Shown here piece after piece: positions 1 through 7,600 of a DNA stretch of 8,062 nt; positions within the stretch are counted from its first letter, which is position 1; each line of letters starts with the position of its first letter. The position numbers and the translations under genes were made by a program. The notes beneath the pieces were generated by a model. That model saw only the letters and a program-made list of their open reading frames with translations. It made no database searches and had not been told where the DNA came from. The DNA is from Ktedonobacter sp. 13_1_20CM_4_53_11 (GTDB taxonomy: Bacteria > Chloroflexota > Ktedonobacteria > Ktedonobacterales > Ktedonobacteraceae), in the NCBI GenBank assembly GCA_001919995.1, contig MNIY01000079.1:1-8062 (forward strand). Direction: 5' to 3'.

Positions 1-26
1 GTTGTGAGCACAGAAGGAGTCTTTCC

Positions 27-1241
27 ATGTTCTCTGCTGGTATCGATTGGGCAGACCAAAAGCATGAGGGACTGGTTCTTGACGAAGCTGGGCGAAAGCT
101 CGGTTCGATCCGTGTTCCCCATACCCCAGAAGGACTTGACAAGCTGGATGCCTGGCTTTCGAGCGCGCTGAATGGCCAGGACAAGGAACAGATGGCCTGC
201 ATTATTGAGACCAACCACGGCTTGCTTCTTGCGTTCTTGCTGGAACAGGGGTGGCCGGTGTATCCCGTCAATCCACGCACGGTTGACCGGAAGCGCTCTG
301 CCTCTGGCTCGAAGACCGATGCTATCGATGCCTATTTGCTGGCCAAGACTGGGCGAGCCGATTTCGCGGATTTGCACCGACTCACGCCCGAAAGTGAAAA
401 GATCGCCGAACTCAAGGGGCTTACGCGTGATGAGGATAGCCTGATTCAGATGCAAACCCGCCTGGTCAATCAGCTGACGGCCTGCCTGAAAGCCTATTAT
501 CCCGTCGCCTTGGACCTCTTTGCCAAGTTGCAGCAGCGCTCTGCTCTGCTGTTTCTGCAAACCTATCCTACCTTGGAAGCAGCACAGACCGCTTCGGTTG
601 AGCAGATCCGCCAGGTCCTCAAGTCTGCTGGCCACACCACGGCCTCGAAAGTGGCCCCCAAGCTCTTCGCGCAACTGCATCAGCCCAGCCTGCGAGCTGA
701 TGCGGTCATCACCCGGACAAAATCGCGTCTGGCGGTAGCCTTGATTGTTCAGCTCTTGCCCCTGAGAGAGCAAATCGCTGCCTATGAGAAGGAGATCGAG
801 CAGCTTTTTTTGAGCCATGAAGACAACGGGGTCTGAAGCCGCTTGCCCGGAGCTGGCAAGCGCCTGGCTCCTCGCCTGCTCGCTGAAATCGGAGACGATC
901 CTGCTCGCTATGAGACGGCTGCCAGTTTGCAGGCCCTCGGCGGCACCTCCCCAGTCCTGTTTCAGAGCGGAAACTCTTCGAAGCCCCACCGGCGATTGGG
1001 GTGTATTAAGCCTTTGCGGAATGCGTTGCATCAATTTGCGAGGCCTCGCACGTTGCAAGAAGAGTGGGCCTTGGCCTATTATGAGCGCAAACGTGCAGAA
1101 GGGAAAAGTCATAGCGTCGCCGTTCGTGCCCTCTCCAATATTTGGGCACGGATCATTTTCGCCATGCTCCAATCCCATGAGCCCTATGATCGCACGACCT
1201 TTGAGAAGGCCAGACATCTGCATGCGCCCAAAGCGGCTTAG
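27..1241 (+). pseudogene. IS110-family transposase (DEDD/Ser recombinase) with in-frame TGA
   Basis: This is the recombinase of the element, which cuts and joins IS and target DNA directed by an IS-encoded guide RNA. The N-terminal RuvC-like DEDD domain (about residues 1-160) shows GIDWADQKH with D7, E61 in IIET, and D98/D101 in KTDAIDAYLLA. A helical middle follows, then the Transposase_20 domain with LPGAGKRLAPRLLAEIGDD (about 273-291) and the catalytic-serine motif SPVLFQSGN (S314, codon 966-968). The gene begins at ATG 27, seven bases after a strong AGAAGGAG ribosome-binding site. Codon 270 (834-836) is TGA, but both halves are in the same frame and the spacing between HED and LPGAG fits the family, so the lesion is a plain nonsense codon and not a frameshift. 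As written, the product is a 269-residue protein without the serine domain. Readthrough would give about 403 residues, close to the usual family length. A sequencing error is also possible. Confidence 0.93.
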
Positions 1242-1258
1242 AAGCACTTTTCTTTGAG

Positions 1259-1284
1259 AGGCAAAACCGCCTGTTTTTTTGCCT
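1259..1284 (+). terminator. Possible transposase terminator hairpin
   Basis: Eighteen bases after the transposase stop, AGGCAAAA (1259-1266) and TTTTGCCT (1277-1284) form a perfect 8-bp inverted repeat around a 10-base loop. An alternative short stem AGGC/GCCT (1259-1262 with 1269-1272) is followed by G and seven T, which resembles a weak intrinsic terminator. The stems are short and AT-rich. The right arm overlaps the base of the larger hairpin downstream, so the two structures would compete. It could end transposase transcription or mark the 5' side of the candidate guide RNA. Confidence 0.3.
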
Positions 1285-1394
1285 TCAACTGAGCATGCGT
1301 TCTTCAGACCATGCAAGCGGCGTGCTGTCAAGGAAAGCGAAGCGGCTTGACAGCGCACCGCGGCATGGTACACTTGCTCATGCTCGCTTGAAGG
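1282..1394 (+). ncRNA. Candidate IS110 guide RNA (bridge RNA/seekRNA)
   Basis: This non-coding stretch folds on paper into one long hairpin made of nested, mostly perfect stems. CCTTCAA (1282-1288) pairs with TTGAAGG (1388-1394). After a C-C mismatch, TGAGCATG (1290-1297) pairs with CATGCTCG (1379-1386) with one T-G pair. Next comes an asymmetric internal loop of 10 bases (1298-1307) facing 9 bases (1370-1378). ACCATGC (1308-1314) then pairs with GCATGGT (1363-1369), GCGG (1317-1320) with CCGC (1358-1361), and an 11-bp stem (1322-1332 with 1346-1356) closes a 13-base apical loop. IS110/IS1111 elements are known to encode a structured RNA in a non-coding end, whose internal loops recognise target and donor DNA. 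Position, orientation and architecture fit that role; expression and loop specificity are inferred. It could instead be a DNA-level hairpin in the IS end. Confidence 0.5.
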
Positions 1395-1436
1395 GATCGG
1401 TCGTTTCTCCGGCTTCATTGCTTTCCTTCTCAATTT

Positions 1437-2378
1437 CTATTGATAGGCTTTTAGGACTTGACATAGAAAGTCTTTCTTGCAAAATCCCAAGTCTTCGAGC
1501 AACAGGAGCGCTGTAATGGTAAACGAGTCATAGAGCATCGCCATGTCTACCTCGGTAGGTATGATAGCGGCCTCACCAAAAGCGCGTGGCCCGGTGACGA
1601 CTGCGGCGGTAACTGTCATATCCGGCATCTGCGAGATGTGTGCATGGGTGTGACTTTCGCTGCTCCCCAGCACAAAGATGGGTTTCTGCTTCAGATCCCG
1701 CGCTCGTTCTTCAGTCGTCACAAGTACTGCTCCTCCGCCGTCGCTTACAATGCAACAGTCGAGCAGGTGGAGTGGATCGGCAATCATGCGCGAGTTAAGC
1801 ACATCCTGAACCGTTATTGGCTCACGGTACATAGCAAGTGGATTGAGCATGGCATGGCGGCGCGTTACGACCGCGATTTCAGCCAGTTGTTCCGAGGTAG
1901 TGCCATACTGATACATGTGACGGTGTGCAGCCATAGCATATGCTCCAACCAGCGTATTACCATAGGGCGCCTCGTACGTATCTTCGGGAATGGTCGCGGG
2001 ACGCGCGCCCGTGCCTATCATCCTTCCACTGCTCGAAAGCTGGGTACTGGCGTACGTGATCAGCGCTACATCGCACTTACCCGCGCGGATCGCCGCTACG
2101 GCGTGGTTGAGGTGTGCCTCGAATGAGGATCCACCGATCGACGTGGTATCAGTGTAGCGTGGAAACATCTGCAAATATTCACACAGCATGACGGTAGGCA
2201 TGCCCAGGGAATGTGAACTACAAAAGACGGCGTCTATATCGTTTTTACGGAGGCCGCTATCATCGAGCGCACGCCATATCGCCTGTGCGTGAAGTTGCAT
2301 CTCGGTCATATTGGGAACTCGACCGTAATCCGATTCGGCGACGCCGACAATGGCAACGCGCCCGTTATATGAGGACAT
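1437..2378 (-). pseudogene. Thiolase-fold (SCP-x/Ltp2-like) protein, 3' end cut off by IS
   Basis: The protein belongs to the SCP-x thiolase/lipid-transfer-protein group, acting on acyl-CoA substrates in the cytoplasm. ATG 2378 (MSSYNGRVAIVG) is preferred over ATG 2417 because an AAAGGAG site lies 10 bases upstream and the protein then begins at the first beta strand of the family. Recognisable parts are VAIVGVAESDYGR, the nucleophile loop TTSIGGSSFEAHLNHA (about 78-93), the dimer-core strand KCDVALITYAS, CCIVSDGGGAVLVTT and MLYDSFT. Glycine 82 stands where true thiolases have the acylated cysteine, which points to the Ltp2-like retro-aldolase branch and not to a ketoacyl-CoA thiolase. Native sequence ends at residue 302; 11 residues translated from IS DNA follow. 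Roughly 85-95 C-terminal residues, including the second conserved active-site region, are missing and should lie left of the IS. The gene is probably inactive. Confidence 0.85.
1469..1475. other. IS right end / thiolase junction
   Basis: Read on the minus strand, the thiolase codons GGA TTT TGC AAG AAA (GFCKK) end at 1473. The next codon, GAC, departs from the glycine usually found at this point in the family, and from there the frame runs through IS DNA to TAG at 1437-1439. The edge is therefore about 1471/1472. A CT dinucleotide at 1472-1473 sits at the junction; CT is the core of the well-studied relative IS621, but whether it is the core here cannot be decided without the left junction. 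Confidence 0.55.
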
Positions 2379-2486
2379 ATGCTCTGTGCTCCTTTGCTTA
2401 CGCTTTGTAGTTACCAATTGAGCGCGTGCGCACCAGGCTCTCTTTTAGGGAGAATAGTCCCGCTCACGTTTTACCTCGGCTGCACC

Positions 2487-2516
2487 ATTATAGCTTCCTG
2501 GTAATGAGCAAGGCAA
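2487..2516 (-). promoter_or_regulatory. Sigma-70-like promoter for the thiolase-fold gene
   Basis: On the minus strand TTGCCT (2516-2511) is followed after 18 bases by a perfect TATAAT (2492-2487). Transcription would start near 2480, giving a leader of about 100 bases before ATG 2378. The -35 box lies only 14 bases from the -35 box of the divergent promoter, so one regulator could control both. This is read by eye and not tested. Confidence 0.5.
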
Positions 2517-2530
2517 GTGATGCTTTTTTC

Positions 2531-2559
2531 TTGTTTCTGCGTGGAAAATGCAGTATACT
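2531..2559 (+). promoter_or_regulatory. Sigma-70-like promoter for the DUF35 gene
   Basis: TTGTTT (2531-2536), a 17-base spacer and TATACT (2554-2559) make a good -35/-10 pair. Transcription would start near 2566, leaving about 25 bases of leader containing the AGGAGA ribosome-binding site (2581-2586). It faces away from the thiolase promoter, back to back. Confidence 0.5.
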
Positions 2560-2590
2560 CTGAAAAACGGTACAGTAGCGAGGAGAACGG

Positions 2591-3010
2591 ATGACCATGG
2601 CAGCTGATTCCCGGCCTAAACCCTTGCCTATAGTGACAGATGAAAATCGCACGTTCTGGGATGGGTGCAGGCAGGGCAAACTGCTGTTACAGTATTGCGA
2701 CCAGTGCCAGCAACACCAGTTCTATCCGCGTTTGTATTGTATGCACTGCGGTTCTAGCAGCATACGTTGGGTTCAAGCTTCTGGGCGCGGTGTAATCTAT
2801 TCCTATACCATCATATACCAGAACAAATCTCCTGAATTTGTGCGGGATACCCCGTACAACGTCGCAGTTGTACAGTTAGAAGAGGGACCGCGCATGATGA
2901 GCAATATCGTGGAAACTGACCCTGCCGAACTACGTGTAGATCTGCCGGTCACGGTCGTTTTTGATGCGGTCAACGACGATATTCATTTGCCACGCTTCAA
3001 AGCGCTATAA
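2591..3010 (+). CDS. DUF35 zinc-ribbon/OB-fold protein (thiolase partner)
   Basis: This is a complete 139-residue protein of the DUF35 (YgfJ/ChsH2-tail/archaeal acyl-CoA partner) type. An N-terminal helix with TDENRTFWDGCRQGKLLLQ leads into a rubredoxin-like zinc ribbon with C36-x2-C39 and C50-x2-C53 (YCDQCQQ and CMHCGSS). An OB-fold follows, with GRGVIYSYTIIYQ, TPYNVAVVQLEEGPRMMSNIV and DLPVTVVFDAV. In characterised systems such proteins bind thiolase-fold enzymes (Ltp2 with the ChsH2 DUF35 domain, or archaeal thiolase/HMG-CoA synthase) and are needed to assemble the complex or admit the CoA substrate. Its divergent neighbour here is exactly such a thiolase-fold gene, so the two are probably partners; that partner is broken by the IS. 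The start is ATG 2591 with AGGAG five bases upstream; ATG 2597, 11 bases from the same site, is also possible and would remove only two residues. Confidence 0.9.
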   Translation: MTMAADSRPKPLPIVTDENRTFWDGCRQGKLLLQYCDQCQQHQFYPRLYCMHCGSSSIRWVQASGRGVIYSYTIIYQNKSPEFVRDTPYNVAVVQLEEGPRMMSNIVETDPAELRVDLPVTVVFDAVNDDIHLPRFKAL

Positions 3011-3085
3011 TATTTTCCTCTCCGCGCATGCCAGGATGGTGTCACAATGCGATCGACCAGGAGGGAGGTTCATCGGGGATAAGCA

Positions 3086-3862
3086 CTACAACTGGTACTC
3101 CTCTGCCACGCGGTTCTTCCAGATTCTCACCTTCGTTATACCAGCCTCTTGAAGAATGGCTTCACTCTGTGTATGGGCCTGTGCGACCTCCCTTGGAAAA
3201 TGTGCATCTGATCCCACGCTCACAGGCGTTGCGTTTAGAGCGCAGGCACGCGCAAGGCGGCGCACCAGGCCGGGATAACTCAGGACGTCATAGCCATTTA
3301 TCTCCAAGGCAACGTCACAGCGTGCTGCTTCAGCCGCGAGACGTTCAAGTTCCTCGTCCAGGAGCGGCGGGAGATAGGGGTTTTTGCGGCGCATACGAAC
3401 CGGATGGCTTACCAGGCTAAAGTAGCCACTGCTAACAGCTTGCCTCAAGAGCTCGAAGTAACGCAGCCAGGATCTTTCTCCCTCTGCCCGGTCCCATTTC
3501 TTCTCGCTCTCGAACTGCGCTCCATCGATTTCATGCACAGAGCCAATCAGAAAATCCCAGGGAAAGCCCTGCAGGTATCCCTGGATGACATCGTTCTTTG
3601 CAGGGATAAAATCAACTTCCATTCCCAGCCGCACATCAATGCCTGGAAGATGTGCCGCAGCGTGTACTGCCTCGATATAGCCAGGAAAGGTGAGCAGCGG
3701 CCCTTCGAGCGGCAGATGTTCCAGCGTGTGGCGTGCTTCGCCCATCTCAAAAATATGTTCCGAGAGGCCGAGAACGCGCAGCCCTTTCTCACGTGCTGCC
3801 TCAACCACCTGGTGAGCGGAGCTGTGAGAGACATGGCTATGGAAGTCGCTCTTGATTTTCAT
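3086..3862 (-). CDS. PHP-domain phosphoesterase, histidinol-phosphatase type
   Basis: This is a 258-residue cytoplasmic metal-dependent phosphoesterase of the PHP superfamily, HisK/YtvP-like. The metal-binding set is complete by eye: DFHSH (D6, H8, H10), SEH (H36), GMEVDF (E82), GSVHEID (H110), SHPVR (H153) and GSDAH (D219, H221). Length and motif order match histidinol-phosphatases, which release phosphate from L-histidinol phosphate in histidine synthesis. No his genes are nearby, however, so the true substrate may be another small phosphate ester. ATG 3862 is preceded at 11 bases by AGGAG (3878-3874 on the minus strand). The gene lies 40 bp after the O-methyltransferase on the same strand and probably shares its transcript. 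It converges with the DUF35 gene across 75 bp in which no clear terminator was seen. Confidence 0.87.
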   Translation of the reverse strand: MKIKSDFHSHVSHSSAHQVVEAAREKGLRVLGLSEHIFEMGEARHTLEHLPLEGPLLTFPGYIEAVHAAAHLPGIDVRLGMEVDFIPAKNDVIQGYLQGFPWDFLIGSVHEIDGAQFESEKKWDRAEGERSWLRYFELLRQAVSSGYFSLVSHPVRMRRKNPYLPPLLDEELERLAAEAARCDVALEINGYDVLSYPGLVRRLARACALNATPVSVGSDAHFPREVAQAHTQSEAILQEAGITKVRIWKNRVAEEYQL

Positions 3863-3902
3863 GCAGCACAGCTCTCCTGCGAAAAGACGATATCTGCTGT
3901 CA

Positions 3903-4598
3903 TCATTGCTGCTTTACTACCGCGATGGCGAAACCATCCGTATAGTCGTCGTCCATGGGCAGCAGAAGGGAGACGAGGCGCGAGTCGCTTGCTATATGTT
4001 TATTAAATTCGGCAATACCGGCCAGCCCTTCATCTTCTGGCTGTTTGAATGCTTTGCCCGAGCGTATACAGTTGTCAGCCACAATAATGCTGCCGGGCCG
4101 GCTCAGCCGTAGAGCCCAGTCCAGGTACTGAGCATAGGGAGGCTTGTCGGCGTCGATAAAAACAAGATCGAAGGGCGCCTCACTTTCTAGCGCTGGCAGA
4201 AGGTCAAGCGCTTTCCCAACGCGCACTTCACTACGGTCGCCGACACCGGCCCTCGCGAAGGAGTCTCGCACCACTTTGGCATGATCGGGGTTCACCTCCA
4301 GGGAGATGAGGCGGCCACCGGCGGGTAGGGCGCGCGCAAGCCAGATGCCGCTATACCCGGCCAGGGCGCCAATTTCCAGTATTTTATGCGCATTGCAAGT
4401 CGCCGCCAGCAGTTGCAGAAACTTGCCCTGGATCGGCGAAATCTGGATTTCTGGTAAACCAGCCTGTTTGGCTGATGTCAACGCGGCTCGCAGTCCTTCA
4501 TCTTCGGCTGCAAACATGTCGGTAATGGCTGCTTGAATATCCCAACGTGTCTTTGCTGCTTGCTGTAATGTTGTCAATTCCGTAACGTTGTCTGACAA
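3903..4598 (-). CDS. SAM-dependent O-methyltransferase (COG4122/caffeoyl-CoA OMT family)
   Basis: This 231-residue class I methyltransferase would transfer a methyl group from S-adenosylmethionine to a hydroxyl, usually a catechol-type one, with a divalent metal. SAM-binding motif I is ILEIGALAGYSGIWLARAL (73-91), with the acidic ribose ligand E101 in ISLEVNP. FDLVFIDADKPPYAQYLDWA (143-162) carries D149/D151, and IIVADN (171-176) supplies D175/N176; together these are the family's metal and catalytic residues. The N-terminal helices and the substrate loop (KQAGLPEIQISPIQGKFL) are typical. It sits between the giant ATPase (45 bp upstream) and the PHP phosphoesterase (40 bp downstream), probably in one operon. 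The start codon is TTG; no in-frame ATG occurs before residue 28, and using that one would lose a conserved helix. The acceptor is unknown. Confidence 0.9.
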   Translation of the reverse strand: MSDNVTELTTLQQAAKTRWDIQAAITDMFAAEDEGLRAALTSAKQAGLPEIQISPIQGKFLQLLAATCNAHKILEIGALAGYSGIWLARALPAGGRLISLEVNPDHAKVVRDSFARAGVGDRSEVRVGKALDLLPALESEAPFDLVFIDADKPPYAQYLDWALRLSRPGSIIVADNCIRSGKAFKQPEDEGLAGIAEFNKHIASDSRLVSLLLPMDDDYTDGFAIAVVKQQ

Positions 4599-4604
4599 GA
4601 TAGA

Positions 4605-4610
4605 CCTCTC
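4605..4610 (-). promoter_or_regulatory. Ribosome-binding site deciding the TTG start of the O-methyltransferase
   Basis: GAGAGG on the minus strand lies six bases upstream of TTG 4598, in the 45-bp gap after the ATPase stop. It supports the non-ATG start and a separate translation start within a shared transcript. Confidence 0.6.
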
Positions 4611-4643
4611 TATTCTACTGTTGAATGCGTTTTCTGCATTGAA

Positions 4644-7600
4644 TCATGCCCTTACCGTCTCGGACCTGTAGTTAGCCAGGACGTGTTCGACCCACTCCAG
4701 GTCGATATTGGCATGACAATCGGCGAAAATATCGCGTGCCTGGTGGAGATAAGCCAGACCCTTGCCGAATTGCACATCTCCTGGAGCACGGCGCTCGATC
4801 AAAGTAACGCCATAGCCATGCAAGGCGCGAGCGTAATCGAGACGAAATTCACACTCGCGAAATATTTGGAGCGCCCGATCAAAGTAGGCGTTCGCCTGTG
4901 TATATTCTCCACACACGGCCAGTATCCTTCCGAGTAAGCGGTACGAGCGAGCTAGCATCCTGGTGAGCTCATACCGCTCTGCTTCCTCCATAGTGTGCAC
5001 CGTCTCTTGTTTTGCCCTCTCCATATCACCAAGCAAAAAGTAGATACTTGCCAGGATCAACTGTCCTTCTACAACCAGTTCGGTTTCCAGCCCCTCGACC
5101 ACCACTGCTCGCTGTAGGGTTGACATCGCACGCATAAGAAGCCGCGTACATAGCACTGTTGAAGAAGAAACGTTTTCAGCGTTTGTGCCCTCGTGGTGCA
5201 GCTTGCCGGCGATGATCGCCTGCATAATGCGCAAGTTCGCCAGGGCAATGAGAGCGCCGCCGATATTGCGCGTACTCTTCATGGAGCGTGCGATGCTGAG
5301 GGAGCGACGAATACATTCCGCTGCTCCCATCAAATCGCCCTGATCCTGGAGCGTTACCGCCAGAGCGGTGTTGCACCAGCTTATCTGGTCTGCCTCATTA
5401 ATGCGTTCCGCCATCGCCAGGCTGCGCCTGAACCACTCTTCTGCCTCTCGTAATTTACCAGAGCGAGTTGCCATCTCGCCGAGGTTGCCTGTGACAATGG
5501 CGATATTCGGCTGATTTCCCAGGCGTTCAGCTAACTCGAGTGAACGCTGCATGTATGTCAAGGCCATACTGTTTTCTGACTTCACAGCGTGAACTGCTCC
5601 CAGGTTGCTATAGACCTGTGCCAGAGCCGTGGCGAGGTCATGCTGTTCGAAAATTGCCAGCGCTTCGTGCAATTGTTGCAGCGCTTCAGCAAATTGACCG
5701 ATATTTGCCGCGATGACTCCGAGCAGTTCATGCGCCCGCCCAACTTCTAAAGGAGCTCCTAAGATAGCTCGTTCCGTGCGTGTTTGAAAACTATTGTAGT
5801 TGTCCCTATTGTGCACATTGCGCTCGTTGAGTTTGGAGAGTTCGTACAGTTTACCTGGCTGCTCTTCTCTCTTGTGGCCTACCGGATGGCCCACTGGGGG
5901 GTACCCGCTTTCTTCATTCCGCTCTTGCATTGCCTGCTCGAGCATCTCAAGGGCCTCCAGAGCAATACGGGTTGACTCATCGTAGTTGCCTTGCAGGCTG
6001 CGTATACTGCCAAGCTCAAGATGAACACAGGCCCAGGCTGCGCCAGAGGTGACACCTGCTTCAAGCATAGCCTGTTTCCCACGTTGATAACACACGTAAG
6101 CCTGGTCAAAGAAGCCGTTAGCGGTCCACGTACGCCCAATCTCTCTCCATATCAAAGCCTGTATCTGAGCTTCCCGCATCCATTCATCCTCTGATGCAAA
6201 TGTTCGTTGTTGGTTGCGCAACACAAGGATGCACTCATAGGTCCGCCGGGCACCTTCATAATTGCCCTGAACTTCAATACATTCACAGACACGTTCCAAT
6301 AAGCGAGCCACGTGTAGCGGTGCTGTTATGTCCGCTTTATGAAGTACAGCTTCAAAGTCACCTTCTTTGAGAGGCAATTTACCGTGGGTAATTGTTTGTA
6401 TGGCCTGGATGTAGTACTGTTCTGCTTCCGCGAAAGCAGAGAGCGAATAGGCCTGGTTTCCAGCGAGTTCGGCGTAGTGGGCTACCTCGGTGGGGTCAGC
6501 GCCGCCTTTGCTGAGATGATAGGTGATGGCCGCAGCGATTTCTCCCTCGTGCCCCTGGTGAGCCCGCAATAGCGCACTTGCTGCACGCCTGTGGAGTTGC
6601 GCGCACCTTGCCGCAGAGAGACGCTCATACAAATGGCTCACAATCAATGGGTGCCAGAAATGGTAGATAATGCGTGAGCCGGTGCCTTCCTCCATGAGCA
6701 ATCCAGCCCGCAAGGCCTCTTCAAGTAGATCGAGGATCATGTCCTCCGGGTGTTCATTGGCCATGAAAAGTAGCTGACCGAACTCGAATGAGCCACCCAG
6801 AACTGCTGCTTTTCCTAATAGCGTCTGGCACTCGCTACTTAATCTTCCCAGGCGGCGTTCAAGAACGGCGGCAATACCTTCCGGCAATGAGCTGCCAGGC
6901 GAGACTCGAAGGTGTTCTCCCTCGACTGTAGAACCTATTTTATGTGAAGGTGTTCCCTGCCTGTGAACCTCTGGTTGAACTGAAGCAGCCTGCGCGGCTT
7001 CGCTCATACGCGCCAGTTCCTCTGCGAAAAATGGATTTCCCGCCGCTTGCGTCTGGATGCTATGCACGATATTCTGTGGCAGATGGGCAACGAGTGTGCC
7101 TATTTGAGATTGAGTCAGTGGATCTACTGCAATCGTAACGATAGCCTGTTCCCTGCGCAAGTCGGCGATGAGGGTACGTAAGCCGTGGCCTGGAGAAAGC
7201 TCGACGTCCCGACACGTCCCGAGTAACAAGATGCGCTCGTCCTGTAAATGACGTGTAATATAAGCAAGTAGCTCTCGACTACTGCCATCCGTCCAATGGA
7301 GATCATCCAGCACTAACAGCAAGGGATTAGTTTTGCTCAAGGTACTCAAAAGCCCGGCGGTGGCCTCCCACAAGTGAAGCCGCTCCTGCTCAGGAGGAAG
7401 TTGTGGATACGTTCTCTCATTTTGCGAGGATATGTAGCGCAATTCAGGGAGTAATGTGCTCAGTCTTTCCAGTAAGGTTGGGGCATAGTGTTCAGTGGAG
7501 GCAGCTTCCATGTTGGCGTGGGAATTGACGGTTGAAATGAGTAATTCGGTGGGAACATGTTGTAAGAGTGTGCGCAAGAGTTCTATCCAGGGGCGGTAAG

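Larger units (their letters stand above)
1..1471 (+). mobile_element. IS110-family insertion sequence, left end outside window
   Basis: The stretch carries an IS110-type recombinase gene followed by about 230 bp of non-coding, strongly self-complementary DNA, and then enters the interior of a thiolase gene. The right boundary is inferred from where the thiolase reading frame stops matching its family: after the residues GFCKK the protein turns into unrelated sequence, which puts the edge near position 1471 (uncertain by a few bases). No terminal inverted repeat can be tested because the left end lies before base 1. A long non-coding region 3' of the transposase is known for the IS1111 branch of this family, where the guide RNA is encoded there; assignment to that branch is an inference. 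IS110 elements make no or minimal target duplication, so none is expected at the right edge. Confidence 0.85.

Noticed and set aside
805..836. Run of seven T before the TGA as a programmed frameshift site
   Set aside because: Family motifs lie in the same frame before and after the run, so slipping would leave the coding frame and not rescue it.
834..836. TGA read as selenocysteine
   Set aside because: IS110 recombinases are not selenoproteins and no bacterial SECIS-like hairpin was recognised right after the codon; a nonsense mutation or readthrough is simpler.
817..1257. Open frame overlapping the second half of the transposase
   Set aside because: It is a shadow in another frame; the conserved LPGAG and QSG motifs are encoded by the frame of the main gene (843-1241).
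18..1476. 8-base direct repeat AGTCTTTC at 18-25 and 1469-1476 as a target duplication
   Set aside because: The left copy lies between the ribosome-binding site and the start codon of the transposase, inside the element, so it cannot flank the insertion; probably chance.
1638..2126. Plus-strand open frame opposite the thiolase
   Set aside because: It is antisense to a clear thiolase-fold protein, has no recognisable domain and no supporting start context.
2432..2502. Inverted repeat ACCAGG (2432-2437) and CCTGGT (2497-2502) as an operator
   Set aside because: Only six bases, 59 bases apart, without extended symmetry; too weak to call.
3011..3085. Bidirectional terminator between the convergent DUF35 and PHP genes
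   Set aside because: No GC-rich stem followed by a T-run was found on either strand.
4624..4640. AATGC/GCATT hairpin between the ATPase and O-methyltransferase as a terminator
   Set aside because: The stem is five bases, AT-rich and without a T-run on the transcribed strand; it would not end the transcript.
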